A DNA stretch of 64,000 nt from Acanthacorydalis orientalis (GCA_034766995.1 CM068313.1:40273496-40337495); one strand, 5' to 3'; counted from the stretch's first letter, positions 38,313 to 49,800 are shown. Notes: generated by a model not told the origin, from the letters alone. Program-made: numbers and translations.

Positions 38313-38346
<34 letters not shown>

Positions 38347-38567
38347 GCATTGTTTTTAACAGAAATAAAGTAAAAAAAAAAACAGTATATAATTTAATAT
38401 TTAACCAATTTTATCAATTTATAGGAGGTATTTCGAAAAATATGTAATATTTTTTAACCATTTTTCTTTTTAAACAGCAAATAAAATAGTTCAATAAAAC
38501 AAAAAAGCACTGATATTTTGAAATATAATAATATTGCGTGTTGTATGTGTAGTTTAATATACCAATA

Positions 38568-38568
38568 C

Positions 38569-38610
<42 letters not shown>
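38568..38610. repeat. (TA)n-(CA)n microsatellite
   Basis: About 17 TA units then ACACACACAC; it ends at the GC-rich repeat copy 2. Confidence 0.95.
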
Positions 38611-38611
<1 letters not shown>

Positions 38612-38727
38612 CTAGCGGGCTTCGCCCCTTGCTCGCAGCGCTCATCAACCCCCAAGCTTGTTGCGCTCGCCTATTAGTCAATCATAAGCATGACATGTAA
38701 CCGAATGAAACAATAAACATATTTTTT
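38611..38727 (+). repeat. GC-rich dispersed repeat, copy 2
   Basis: GCTAGCGGGCTTCGCCCC, TTGCTCGCAGCGCTC, then a second GCTCGC block, and an AT-rich tail AACCGAATGAAACAATAAAC. It is collinear with the complement of 866-940. Compared with copy 1 it has an extra stretch of about 30 bp (CAACCCCCAAGCTTGTTGC..) between the GC block and the tail. As in copy 1 the GC-rich end abuts a TA/CA microsatellite. Confidence 0.6.
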
Positions 38728-38771
38728 AAAACTTGTCTATATACTCATTGTTGCAGATATATTGCAACGTG

Positions 38772-38773
<2 letters not shown>

Positions 38774-38815
<42 letters not shown>

Positions 38816-38825
38816 TGTGTGTGTC
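38774..38825. repeat. (TA)n-(GT)n microsatellite
   Basis: About 19 TA units, then GTATGTGTGTGT. Confidence 0.95.
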
Positions 38826-39621
38826 TAATTATATTGTAGAAATAGTGAAACTATGAAGGTTATTAACACACGAATAATATTTATTAATGTATATTTATTT
38901 GTTTCAGGTGAGTACTGCGTACAGATTTTTTTTTAGTAATGGTAAGTGGAAAATAAATGTAATCAAAACGTGTTCTATCCTTGTAGCTTCAATTTATCAC
39001 ATATTGAGGCATATTTAATTAGAATGTATCGACGAATGTAATTAAATAAGAGATTAATTGTAATAAATTAGAATAAAAAATTTAGAAAATATTTCTATTC
39101 ATCAATTTTATATATTTCGTCGAATCAATGAAATGAAGTGTTAGTATAACCGAATTGCATTTTGCAGTCAGTTATTAAATCAATTAAATAATTCAGTTTT
39201 TTTATGAAAAAAAAGTCATTAATTGTTTTATGAAAATATATATCTTGATAAAATTGTTTTTGGTTGAGCAATAATTACAAAGAAAGGAATCGAGTTTTGA
39301 CGTTTTATTTTTTACTTTTAATTTAACTGTTAAATATCTATTTATAATATTTTATTAGTATCTGAAATACCTGTCTATGACATTTTTGAAGCAAAGCTTT
39401 TGCTGAAAAGTTACAGACCAAGTCCATATAGAAAAGCAATTTATTTCACATATTATTTGTACTTAAAATTTTATCGCGTTGTATCAATCGCTATAGTATG
39501 AAATATTGTAAATTGTATACAAAATACATAGTGAGATTTTTATTTTTATGTTATCTTTGTTGAATATACGGAGTTAGAATCCAGTGTTCATAAAAAAATA
39601 CGTAGTTATTCAGTATATGTA

Positions 39622-39677
<56 letters not shown>

Positions 39678-40075
39678 ATACGCACTTTATGTATGCATAA
39701 AATAAAAATGTATTTGAATTATGATTTGTTTTATTACTGAACAAAAAATCGTTTACTCTATGAAATATTTGCTTTAATTTTTAATACAATTACATTATGC
39801 GCTTGATAAAAATTAAATAAATATTTATGTGAAAAAAGACATCAATTTGTTTTTTATCGGTTATTTAAATTATTATAAACAGCACTGTTTTAATCATATT
39901 CGTATCTCAAAAACAGTATGTTTTAACAGGGAATAATTAAAAATATGAACTTTCGAAATATGTTTCCGGTAAAATCAATACTGTTGGGAAGTAGACCTCT
40001 AAATTAATCACCATGTGCCGTTTTATCCGTATAAATTAAATCCTTCAATTTCGTTTAATATAGTTATATCTTTGT
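38826..40075. other. AT-rich sequence without a gene
   Basis: One TA array at 39626-39673. Nothing else recognised. Confidence 0.6.
39626..39673. repeat. (TA)n microsatellite
   Basis: About 24 TA units. Confidence 0.95.
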
Positions 40076-40255
40076 CTGGTGGTCTTTGTCTTTTTGATCG
40101 TGTAAGCGCCTGTTCTATAATACTAGTTTCGGTGCATGTACAGTCTTCAGGTGATCATTAGAAATATGCATATATGACTGAAGATGGTACGCATACCGGA
40201 TTTATTAGTGGAGAACAGAACACTAGGATATTTAAAAGAACAAAGACCGCCAGGG
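40076..40255. mobile_element. Inverted pair of Penelope-type hammerhead-like ends
   Basis: The left arm (complement) reads CTGAAGA, CTGTACATGCAC, CGAAAC, TAGTATTATAGAACAGGCG and AAGACAAAGACCACC. The right arm (direct) reads CTGAAGA, TGGTACGCATACC, GGAT, TTATTAGTGGAGAACAGAAC and AGAACAAAGACCGCC. Both arms are copies of one sequence in opposite orientation, each about 75-80 bp, with about 27 bp between. CTGAAGA fits the hammerhead core CUGANGA; CGAAAC in the left arm fits GAAA; GGTA-CGCA-TACC in the right arm is a perfect stem II. Hammerhead motifs are a known feature of the terminal repeats of Penelope-like retroelements. No reverse transcriptase was found nearby. Confidence 0.55.
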
Positions 40256-41996
40256 CAATTATAAACGGGATTCCAGGTATAAAAATATAAAATTGTAATT
40301 ATAATTACATCTTTTATGAAATGGTCGCTCGATTATTGAAATGTCATTAAATTTATAATATTAGGTAAATAAATCAAAATTGTAGGCTGTAATATATCAA
40401 GTCACTGAAATCTCAATTAGATCTCTCGTTACCTTTTTTGAATACCGTAATATAGGAAAGAAATATAAAAAACACCTTTTTTAAATTTTACTTTCCGACT
40501 ATTATTTCATTCGTTCTGCATATGCCCTTTTCCGTGAGAATATAATTCTATAGCAGAAGTGACCATTTTAGTTTGTTTTCCTTTTTCAAAATTTGTTTTT
40601 AAAGTTTCTATCAAAATCTAACCATAAAGCTGAATCTCCTCGTACTAGTAATTAAAGAAAAACTCATTGGAGATTAAATTCAATATAACTTTTGTCAGAA
40701 ATGATCAAGGATAATGTTACTGATTTTTTTTAATTTGAGAGTAATTGATCGTATTTTATTTCATGTTAATATGCACTTCGTATTATTAGCACATACAGTT
40801 TTACTAAATGCATTTACATTGCAAATAGATATACAATAAAAAAAAGTGTACGTCGGACAATGGTATATCTGTATTTATAATCTGTAAATAATTTAAATAT
40901 ACGAAACATACAAGTTAAACTTCATAATAAAACCGAAAATACAATATACAACATTTAAATTTGAAATGAAACAAGAGAAAACTGCTTAATAAACAAAAAC
41001 GTGAACTGTCATAACCTCGTATTATATATTCGGTCGCTGAAGTCGTTTAACTGTTTAGGTAGAATGTACTACAGAACACCGTTACACCGAGCTAAAGCTT
41101 AGCCGTAAATTATTTTTGTTGTTGACAACACAAAAACAGGGTCGAGATGGACTGATAAAAGCATATAATAAGTATTAATTATAAATAAGACCCCAAGATG
41201 AAAAATATGCAAGTGCCCTCAGCTTATCGTTCTGGATGTCGAAACGCGGTGGTAAAGCGAAATTGTTGTACATTGTGTGTATTTGTGTTTCATCTTTAAC
41301 ACATTTGTTGCCATATACATCTTAAACTATTCATAAATTGTTTTTATATTGATAGATATTAATACAGAGACACAACAGATCGGTGTCTTACATTCGTTTC
41401 TGAGTAAAATAAAAATAGGGTTTATATTCAGTCTATGCAGAAACATTTTTATATTAATATATTCGAAAAGTTATAAATATTTAAATTATTCAGTAATTAG
41501 CAGGTTTTTTTTGAACATAATGTTATAATATTTGTAGAGAATTATCTGTTATCAATCAATAATTGTTAATTTATATCAGTATTCACTTGTCTCGTTATCA
41601 TCAAATTAATGCCAATATTTTACCAAATAATTTCCTCATTTGTCATAAATTCAAGTTGACTTATATTATCTTAACTGTCAACATATTGAAATTGACATAA
41701 TATTTCCCTTAAGTGAGTATTATATGTTTCAGTCGTATAAAAGAAAATCATTCTTTTATCATTATTCTTTTATAGCTAACACTTCTGTTTATAAACGTTC
41801 TGGTTAATAAATCTTCATGTGTATTTTCTCCTAGTTATCTTCTATTTTAAATTTAATCGAAAAAGAGTATACTCTTATATTTAGTAATAAATTAATAATG
41901 GAATGTCGTAGAATAATTTTAAAATTTACAGTGTTTCCATTTTGTGCTTTAATTATATGTATTTAATTATTTATTTCTTGTTTTACACGTGAATTT

Positions 41997-42046
<50 letters not shown>

Positions 42047-42214
42047 AATAAATATATAAAATCTATTTTAAATGTTTATTTTAGAGTATTGAACTTCCTT
42101 TTAACTACTATTTATTTGATATTACTATTTCGAAGTTTTTTTTGCATAATTCGTATTTGAATTTTAAAAAAATATTGAATGTTAAAATAATATTGAAGTG
42201 TATGCTGTAATATT
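40256..42214. other. AT-rich sequence without a gene
   Basis: A TA array at 41999-42040. The 41030-41280 stretch is slightly GC-richer without recognisable content. Confidence 0.55.
41999..42040. repeat. (TA)n microsatellite
   Basis: About 20 TA units. Confidence 0.95.
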
Positions 42215-42290
<76 letters not shown>

Positions 42291-42292
42291 CA
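42215..42292. repeat. (TA)n microsatellite, left flank of Tc1
   Basis: About 36 TA units with one GTATA interruption, ending a few bases before the Tc1 terminal repeat. Confidence 0.95.
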
Positions 42293-42298
42293 TATACA

Positions 42299-43930
42299 CA
42301 GTGTTGACATATTGTTAGAGACATTGGTAAACGTTTGAAAAATAAATAAGAACTAAAAAGTAAATTGAAACATAATTTTTTTATAATTGCTTAAATTTTA
42401 TTTAAATTCTATTTAAATATATATCTAAGTTTTTTAAGAAAATGTATTTATATTTGAGACTTTTGTGAAAGTTTGTAAAGCAGCATGGACATATGTTTAG
42501 AGACAAACACTATTTCCGTATAAATAAAACGTCTAAGTCTACTTTTTAACTATGGTATTAAACTAATTTATACTTTTTCAATATTTTGTCGCGTGTTCTA
42601 TGTTTTTAATAACTTCCTGGCAACGTATAGGCATTGATTCCTCTAAACGCTGGCAACACTCTAATAGAACAGATTCGCACGCCTCTTTTAGAACCAATCA
42701 CAACTTATTCTCATTTTTCGGTCTTTTTTTGTTACAGTCTCCTTAACGTCATTCCATAGGTTTTGTATTGGATTTGAATCCGGAGACTGTGCTGGCCACT
42801 GCGTTACAGTTGCATTATTTGTTTGTAGAAACTCGATAATTTTCAGGAGTGCTTCGGATGATTATTCTGATGAAAGTTCCATCGAAATGGCATATTTTCT
42901 TTCATATACGGGAGCATTACTTCTTTTGATATATTATTTACATAATATTTGGCATCCATGTTCTTGTCAATACAAAATATTGGCTCGACACCGTAAAAAG
43001 AAAAACATGCCTATACTTTTATATTCCCACATCCATGGTTTAACGTTTTTTTTAATATATTTGTGGTTCAGTGGTTGGTTTGGCGGTCTTCTTACAAATA
43101 GTTTTCCATCTGAGCCAAATATATTAACTTCAGTTTCATTGCTTCGCAGAGTATTATTCCACGTTTTTATTTTTTCTTCACTCTTGTAGTCTTCATGTTC
43201 CGTAGCGAATTTAATCCTATTTTTAACGTTTTTCTGGGTCAGATACGGAACTTTTACAGCTGATCTGCCTAAAAGATTATGTTGAAACAATCATCTACGC
43301 ACCGTACGAGTACAGACATTTAGCCTTAGTTCATCTTTTATGTTTTTGGAATATTTAAATGGATTATTTTTCGACAAGCACGAAATATGTCGGTCTGTTT
43401 GTATACAATTTTTCTGTTTAGGTCCAGGTTTTCTTAACGATTTTCCTAGTTTTAAAGCATTTGCTACCATATTTTTAGAACACTGAACAATTCTAGCGAT
43501 TTATCTTATAGATGTTTCTTCATTCCACAAATCTTGTATTATTCTCTCCTCATACTCCTAACAGCTCTTTATTCCTCTGTCCATTTTTAAACTGGAACGA
43601 ATAATTAATAAAATAACCCCTATTTTTCTACAAATCACTATTACCCACCTTAGTAATATTTTTTTTCACAAATATCAAGTTATTTTTCAAATAAATGTAA
43701 AAGTAAACTGCGTCTCTATAAATGTGACGAACTTCTTTAGACATTCGAAACAAAATGTAGGAATTTCCAGGAAATAAGAACACAACTTATCATATATGAA
43801 GATTATTGCAGATGCAGTCTTTTTAGTGTGTTCATTAATAGATGGCCGTTTTATAGCAACCAAATTAATTTGTAACATTTTGAAAAATGTAAAAATATTC
43901 TCTATGTCCCTAAAAATATGTCTAACACTG
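42299..43930 (-). mobile_element. Tc1-type transposon, near full length
   Basis: Left terminal repeat CAGTGTTGACATATTGTTAG then AGACATTGG. Complement of the right terminal repeat CAGTGTTAGACATATTTTTA then GGGACATAG. The two match at about 25 of 30 positions. Element length is about 1.63 kb, the usual size for Tc1 elements. Both flanks are TA microsatellites (42215-42292 and from 43931), consistent with insertion at TA. It contains one minus-strand transposase pseudogene. Confidence 0.9.
42578..43584 (-). pseudogene. Tc1 transposase, inactivated
   Basis: DD34E transposase, about 335 codons from ATG 43584-43582 to TGA 42578-42580, the normal length. Read on the minus strand: an N-terminal HTH (SIR-IARIVQCSKNMVANAL), the linker KSLRKPGPKQKN, a second HTH ending LNVCTRTVRR, LLGRSAVKVPYLTQKNVKNR, FATEHEDY, then NETEVNIFGSDGKLFVRRPP. 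Later blocks are FHQNNHPKHS and WPAQSPDSNPIQNLWNDVK, and near the end LLECCQRLEESMP. Stops lie after KSC, SIR, VRR and further on, and at least two frameshifts occur. All three catalytic acids are replaced: SDE to SNE, QDN to QNN and IEN to IQN. The gene cannot work even if the frame were intact. Confidence 0.88.
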
Positions 43931-43993
<63 letters not shown>

Positions 43994-44011
43994 TTGTGTA
44001 TATATATATGC

Positions 44012-44084
<73 letters not shown>

Positions 44085-44105
44085 AGAAAGAAGAAAGAAA
44101 GAGAG
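43931..44105. repeat. (TA)n-(GT)n-(TA)n-(GA)n-(GAA)n compound microsatellite
   Basis: A TA run, GTGTGTGTGTGTGTTTGTG, a second TA run with CATGTGTG, about 17 GA units, then AAGAAGAAAGAAGAAAG. It starts at the right end of the Tc1 element. Confidence 0.95.
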
Positions 44106-44544
44106 GCACTTACATATTCAGTCTTTCATTACAACATTAAATTGATCCAATTTATTCTTGTTTGCTACACGTTATTAAGTTTTTAATGTATAACGCATCA
44201 TCATATAAAACAGTTAAGTTTATTAACTATCTGAAGAGTAGTAAATAATATAATACTGATTCAGTAATAATATCTAAAGAATTTGGAGAATTCTTAACTA
44301 TTTAATTATTTTACTACTTGACTAGTATATAAGGATTCTAGAATGTAATCAATATATTTATTAAAAATGGAAATAAAATCGAATAAAGAAAGAAAAGTAA
44401 TTTCAAATCAATATGTATTTATAGTTTCAGTTAACCACTTCCGACCAAGTTATTCTTTTAAGATATAAGTTGCGTTTACTATGCACATAAGACCTAAATT
44501 TGTTTTTTATTTTTAAACACACCTGTAACTACTTGTATGCATGT

Positions 44545-44600
44545 ATATATATATATATATATACACACACACAATGTATGTATGTGTATATATATACTGA
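44545..44600. repeat. (TA)n-(CA)n-(GT)n microsatellite
   Basis: TA run, ACACACACACA, then GTATGTATGTGTATATATA. Confidence 0.9.
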
Positions 44601-45087
44601 TATACAAACGACTTTTTTATCGATTATTTGTGATAAAAGCATAAAACATTACTGACATCTGTTCACATATTTTTATTTGTAGTTTTTCTCGTACATTAAG
44701 TGTGTACAGTGAAATAATATACTATTTATATATTTTCTGTTATTTACTTATACGCATTTATTAAGTACATAAACAGAATATAAAAACCATATTTACACAA
44801 CACGCACGTATTATTATGTAGATTGTTAAGTACGATGACAAAACGCTGTCAGGTGTGAATATTTTTCGGTAACAAATTGACAGTTTCTTTGTAAAGTTAC
44901 GCGAGTATTAGGATATGAGCACAGTACAGTACTGACAGTCGAGTTGGAAATTAAAGAAATGTTGGTTTTCGGTTTATTTTATTCGAATCCGTTTTTGTAC
45001 ATAACAAATATAGCCAATACGGTACACACGAGCGCAAGTCCAAGCATATGCACTCTTAATATGTATACATACCATGCATGCATGTTC

Positions 45088-45089
<2 letters not shown>

Positions 45090-45182
<93 letters not shown>
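45090..45182. repeat. (TA)n microsatellite, long
   Basis: About 46 TA units with one GTATA interruption. Confidence 0.95.
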
Positions 45183-45185
<3 letters not shown>

Positions 45186-45323
45186 AAGGTCATTTATTTC
45201 AAATAAATAATTTGTATTAAATTAATACACTTTAAATTTATTAATATTACAAAGTGAATATTTAGGATACGCTTCTAAAACAGCTTTGAATAAAGTTATT
45301 GTATACATATGGATGCTGTGTGT

Positions 45324-45713
45324 TAACGGTGGGCAATCTGCGGCTCCCGAGACAATATTGGGTTTCATTGTCATTGTTCCCAAACTTTTATGTTAATAAT
45401 CTATAGTAGTATAGTATGTACCAATATTAGAATATTTTATATTGAAACGGGTAAATATGAAACTAAACAAGTCTGTTAATTAAGACTTGCTGAATGCAAT
45501 GAAATCAAATTCGGGATAGGTTACCAAGTAAATTTTTTCAGAAAAATATCTTTAAAAGTGCAACTTTTAACACGATCTCGTAGACAATATACAGGAAAAT
45601 AGACATTTATCAACACAATTTTAAAATAATATTTTCTGTGGCTCTTAAACATTCAAAAATGTATGAAAAGTATAATATGTGGCTCTTATTATCGAAGAAA
45701 TTGCCCACCCCTG
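45324..45713 (-). mobile_element. hAT short element, copy B
   Basis: About 390 bp. The complement starts CAGGGGTGGGCAATTTCTTC, continues GATAATAAGAGCCACATAT and, near the other end, AATGAAACCCAATATTGTC, GGGAGCCGCAGATTGCCCAC. It is homologous to copy A at 8094-8435 in reverse orientation. The ends CAGGGGTGGG and AACGGTGGG are like those of the longer hAT element at 31593-32477. There is no coding sequence. The right end is followed directly by a TA array. Confidence 0.7.
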
Positions 45714-45745
45714 CTATATATATATATATATATATGTATGTATAT
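45714..45745. repeat. (TA)n microsatellite
   Basis: About 11 TA units with GTATGTATATGTATA at the right, adjoining the hAT element end. Confidence 0.9.
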
Positions 45746-46384
45746 GTATAAATGAGTACAAAATTAATTGTTGTATATTTTAATTTATTGTGTAGTATTG
45801 CAATAATGTTCTTTGACAAAAAGTGAATTGTAATCATCATACTTATAATATACCTATTTGTATATATATAATTATTATGAAATATATGATTATTTCTTGT
45901 TTTAAGAAGACAGTATTAAGAAATAAAAAAAATCAAAGTGTCATGTTTTAGCGAAAAATGAGTTGTTTTAAACGGCTAGAAAATTGTTTACAATATACAT
46001 TTTTGATAGAACCCATTATATTATTCAAAAATTAAAAATGTTTTTATTTATAAAACCCAGATGGGTTGTTAATACTTGTATTTGAAATTGCATATATTAT
46101 TTTCGATTTTTTTTGACACGGAATTGATTTATTTTAATGTCAATTTGCAACAATTAATAATAATTATTGTATATATGCATATGTGTTAGTAAATATATTT
46201 TAAAAATCAAGTCGGCAGAAACGTAAAAAATTAAAATAGTGTATACTTGCCAGTGTTTCTGAATGTAATAGATTGCATCATTTATTTCGATATATTTGCC
46301 AGATTTTCGTACTCGTGTTATAAGGTCTACGCTCTGACGTTATAAATATTATTTATTAATGTTCAAAAAAAATCTATTGTTGTT
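45746..46384. other. AT-rich sequence without a gene
   Basis: Nothing recognised. Confidence 0.6.
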
Positions 46385-46530
46385 TGAAATTCCCGCCACG
46401 TGTGTAAAATCGATTAACGGTATAAGACATGAACAACCAATAAGCGTGCGCGCACAAGCATGGCCGAGACCAGTACACTTGATGTTCATTAGTAGACGTG
46501 AGAAACCATTTTAGCATTCAGTGATTCATG
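46385..46530. promoter_or_regulatory. Promoter-like cluster (E2F, E-box, CCAAT, NRF1-like)
   Basis: Within 70 bp occur TTCCCGCC (E2F-like, 46390-46397), CACGTG (E-box, 46397-46402), CCAAT (46437-46441) and GCGTGCGCGCAC (46444-46455), which resembles the NRF1 palindrome. An initiator-like TTCAGT lies near 46520. CpG is markedly frequent here and almost absent around it. This combination is typical of housekeeping promoters. Direction is not fixed by these symmetric sites. No coding exon was recognised nearby on either strand, so it remains a candidate. Confidence 0.5.
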
Positions 46531-48201
46531 CTTTACCATACCGCATGTAGTGGTATATCTCAGTGGCGTAGCACTTTGTGATTTAGCTATAGATGTAACT
46601 ATGTAAAATAGATTAGTTCGAAAATTTGATATTCCTTTAGAATAGTATTTTGTTGTCGAATTAATAAATGTATTCAAAATGTTTGTTCTTTGAACAGTTA
46701 ATGTTATTAAAGTAATGATTTGAATTGCATATAAACAAAGGTGGTCATTAAAATAAACGTTAGTTTATATATTTACATGCAAAAATATGTTTGCTGAAGA
46801 AGACAATACTGTATTAAGTCACAAAAGTGAAATTTTTATCATTTTAAATTCACTACTTTTCTAGTAAATATCGAATACCCCATATTCGATAAAAAGAATA
46901 CTATGAAATAAATATGTTCTTCAGAAAATGTAATTCTGTCATTTAAGCCTCATTTTTGGAAAATTGATTGGCGAAAGTATACATTTTTTTTTATTATTTG
47001 TGAGTTTATTCGCAGAATACAATATTTGACGATGATTTAACATACTTATGTATTTTTGTATATTAAATGTTCGTATCTGGATCGTGTTTATGGTATGAAA
47101 AGTTTCTTTGTATTTTAAAGAAAGTTTGTTTGTGTAAAAAGTGTTTATTATTAAAACATATTTGAATTGATAAATACAAAAAAATTAATCATTCGGTATT
47201 TATAAAAATAAATACATTATAATTTGAATTATGGAAATGTCTGTATGAACATCTTACAATAAACAGAGTTGAGTTAGTTTCATTAGAGTATTTATATTTA
47301 GCAGCACTAAAAGCATTTAGTTAGCACTAAAAGTATTTATATTTTCTTTAAGATTTTTCATTTACTAATTAACGCTTTTTTTAATTTTCCATTAACTTAT
47401 ATTTATTTGTAAGAATTTCTCGTATATGTATTCTTTAAGGTTCTTTTTATTGTCACCTAATCCAAGTATGAAAAATTTAAAAACGTCATTACTATGTGGT
47501 GCGTATGTCTGTAAGATATATATTATTACTTTATCGAATTTACATTTTCAATATTTTTATTTTAACATTTATCATTTCATTGTCTTTTAAATTACATAAG
47601 AAAGGATATTGTCAATACTTTTAATATATGAAATATGTGTTTTTATTCAGACGTAATTTAATAAAGTTATATCTTTTTGTTTTTAAACCTTCGATCTCGT
47701 TACTTTATTTTTTCTTTCTGTTCGGTTTGATTCCGTTAAATCATTCTAAATATTATTCTATTTATCTTCTATTTATATTTTAATAATCTTCTGTTAGTTG
47801 TGAATAACATCAAGCTATGAGCAGATTATTCAATAACAGGAACCGGTCGTAGCAGACTATTTAACCCCTTGTGCATGAATTACGAATCTGACTCATGAAC
47901 TGCAGAAAACATTTTATTTGTCAATCACTAGTTTGACTCGTGAACTGATGACAATTTTTTTTACGGTTAACATGAATACGTGATTTATGATGTTTTAAAA
48001 TATTATAGTTGACTATATAAATCTTTCTTTCAATATAATACTTCCTTTCTATTTAAATAGCCATTTTGCATACATTATTTTCTTAAAAAATACAAGCACA
48101 AATGATTGAATAGGGTCAAGTCACATTTGCTAAATCAGAATTTTTTCTAATTCATTTGAGATAGTGTTTTTCGGCGGAAGTTAAGATCATTTGATAAATT
48201 A

Positions 48202-48245
<44 letters not shown>

Positions 48246-48599
48246 CATTTATCATTTTTGGATGTCATTAAAAACTGTTATGGACAGAAAACTTTTTGGA
48301 ATGCAAAGATGTTATATAAAACTATTAATAACAAATAGCAATAATACTGCTGTAAAGTATTATATTTATAGTGTTCAGAAATGTTAATTGGTGCAGAATA
48401 TATAAAATATTCTTTTTTTGACAATATGTAATAAAGGTTTTGGTATTCATTGTATTATTAATAAAAAAAATAATTAATATTGTGGAGTAAGTGCTATATT
48501 TTATATTACAATTTTTATGTAGTTTATATACATTTTCTATGATTTTGTAATTATATATAGCTAATTTAATATTTGCGTACACAGCGATATAATACTATC
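46531..48599. other. AT-rich sequence without a gene
   Basis: One TA array at 48204-48243. TTAACCCCTTGTGCATGAATT near 47863 resembles a piggyBac-type end without a partner. AGCACTAAAAGCATTTAGTT is partly repeated in tandem near 47300. Confidence 0.55.
48204..48243. repeat. (TA)n microsatellite
   Basis: About 20 TA units. Confidence 0.95.
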
Positions 48600-48810
48600 T
48601 GACTATATATTAACTACGCATACTTGTTGACGTACAGAGTGTGGAGAGGGGAGAGGGGAGTAGAGAATGAAATAAGTAAGGTGTTTCAGTAATGTTAAGT
48701 ACGCTACTGGTTGTCTGTCATGTTTGCAAATATCAGTGGGCGGAGAATGTGTGTGTCCACTCAAGCAGTGGGAGCAAAAGAATCTTCTTTTTCAGTTCAG
48801 TAGGCCAGTT
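48600..48810 (+). promoter_or_regulatory. Promoter-like region
   Basis: GAGAGGGGAGAGGGGAG (purine-rich, GAGA-type), GGGCGG (GC box, 48738-48743) and an initiator-like TTCAGTTCAGT (48791-48801) lie within 200 bp that are distinctly less AT-rich than their surroundings. No canonical TATA box is seen at the expected distance. The candidate coding exon starts about 940 bp downstream on the same strand, with no microsatellite in between. Confidence 0.4.
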
Positions 48811-49741
48811 TACTGTTGTTTTGTGACAAGTTATGATTTTATTATTATCTTATTAGCGACATATATGTTGTAGCACATAATTCGAGATATGTGGTGATAA
48901 TGATGTCTTAAGATTATGTATGTAGAAAGTGACAATACAGTTTCAGTTTCTGATTACAGTTGTGTTATTGTATAGTTAATTGGACGTGCTGTTTTTTATA
49001 TTAACTTTACCAATTTGCTTTAGAGACGGAAATTTACGGTCACTCGCACAAACTTTGGAATACATTATCGAAACTTGACGTTATAAAAAGTACACACTGT
49101 GTTTATTATTTGTGAAGAAACCAAACTTACAGACTTTTTAAAATATTTGTAGATTTTGTGTTTTATACGACTGATCATAAATTATTAAACCCACTGAGTT
49201 TTATGTAAAGTATGTTAACTGTCCGCTTATTCACCGATTTGATTTTATGCTTTAAGAACATCGAAACAAATCATATTCAGTGAAGACAATCTTCCTGCTG
49301 GATTATATAGCGTGCTTTATTTTTATTATAAAACTGATATAAATTAATCAGCGGAATATTGGACGATTAAAAATAGAAGTCTTCAGAAGTGAATACTATT
49401 GATAAACATACTATTGTGATTAAAAGTGTTTCTTGGAGAAATAACTGTTTTTCTCGGTTTAAAAGTGCTTACCTGCCTATCACAGGCAATGTAAATAATT
49501 TATATGCATATATAAAAGTGTTTCTACTCTTTAAAAGGTAAAAATAGAATTGCGATTGAATGTGTTCATTATATATAGAAGTGTAATTGATGATAAATGA
49601 GTAAACAAATTTCAAACGTGTGTTCATTTTGTGTATTGTTAACAAATTACGTTTAATTATAACATGTTAAATAAAATACTGAATTGAAAATACTTTTAGT
49701 CGAAGTACATATAACATAATTTGTGATATGTGAAGTTTATC
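48811..49741 (+). other. Possible 5' untranslated region or first intron
   Basis: About 930 bp free of microsatellites and recognisable transposons, in contrast to the rest of the window. It contains many short upstream ATGs and stops. Whether it is transcribed as one exon cannot be told. Confidence 0.3.
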
Positions 49742-49800
49742 ATGAATGCTGTTGGATTGTCTCATGGCAATGTTGGATATTGGTGGGGTGACCATTTGAA
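49742..49800 (+). CDS. Candidate first coding exon, gene unidentified
   Basis: ATG at 49742 opens 19 codons read MNAVGLSHGNVGYWWGDHL, plus two bases, ending at a strong donor (GAA, then GTGAGT at 49801). The codons use G and C far more than the surrounding AT-rich DNA, with Gly, His and Trp-Trp residues that random AT-rich sequence rarely gives. Splice phase would be 2. I do not recognise the protein and give no function. Without splicing, the frame stops at the TGA inside the donor. The matching downstream exons were not found with confidence in the 14 kb to the right. The exon may be an alternative N-terminus of a gene with a long first intron. Confidence 0.45.

Larger units (their letters stand above)
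34417..38610. other. AT-rich sequence without a gene
   Basis: Arrays at 35024-35090, 37025-37090, 37413-37496, 37801-37839, 38329-38347 and 38568-38602. The stretch 38000-38290 has a plus-strand frame of about 110 non-repetitive codons and a higher GC content, but no recognised motif. Confidence 0.5.
44106..45323. other. AT-rich sequence without a gene
   Basis: Arrays at 44545-44600 and 45090-45182. No gene recognised. Confidence 0.6.

Noticed and set aside
37993..38373. A 126-codon plus-strand frame with non-repetitive N-terminal part
   Set aside because: No motif or signal recognised, ends in a TA array, and no splice context. It remains possible as an exon but is unsupported.
43687..44145. 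Frames of 75-140 codons on both strands
   Set aside because: They run through the compound microsatellite right of the Tc1 element and overlap each other; the unique parts lie in the Tc1 end sequence.
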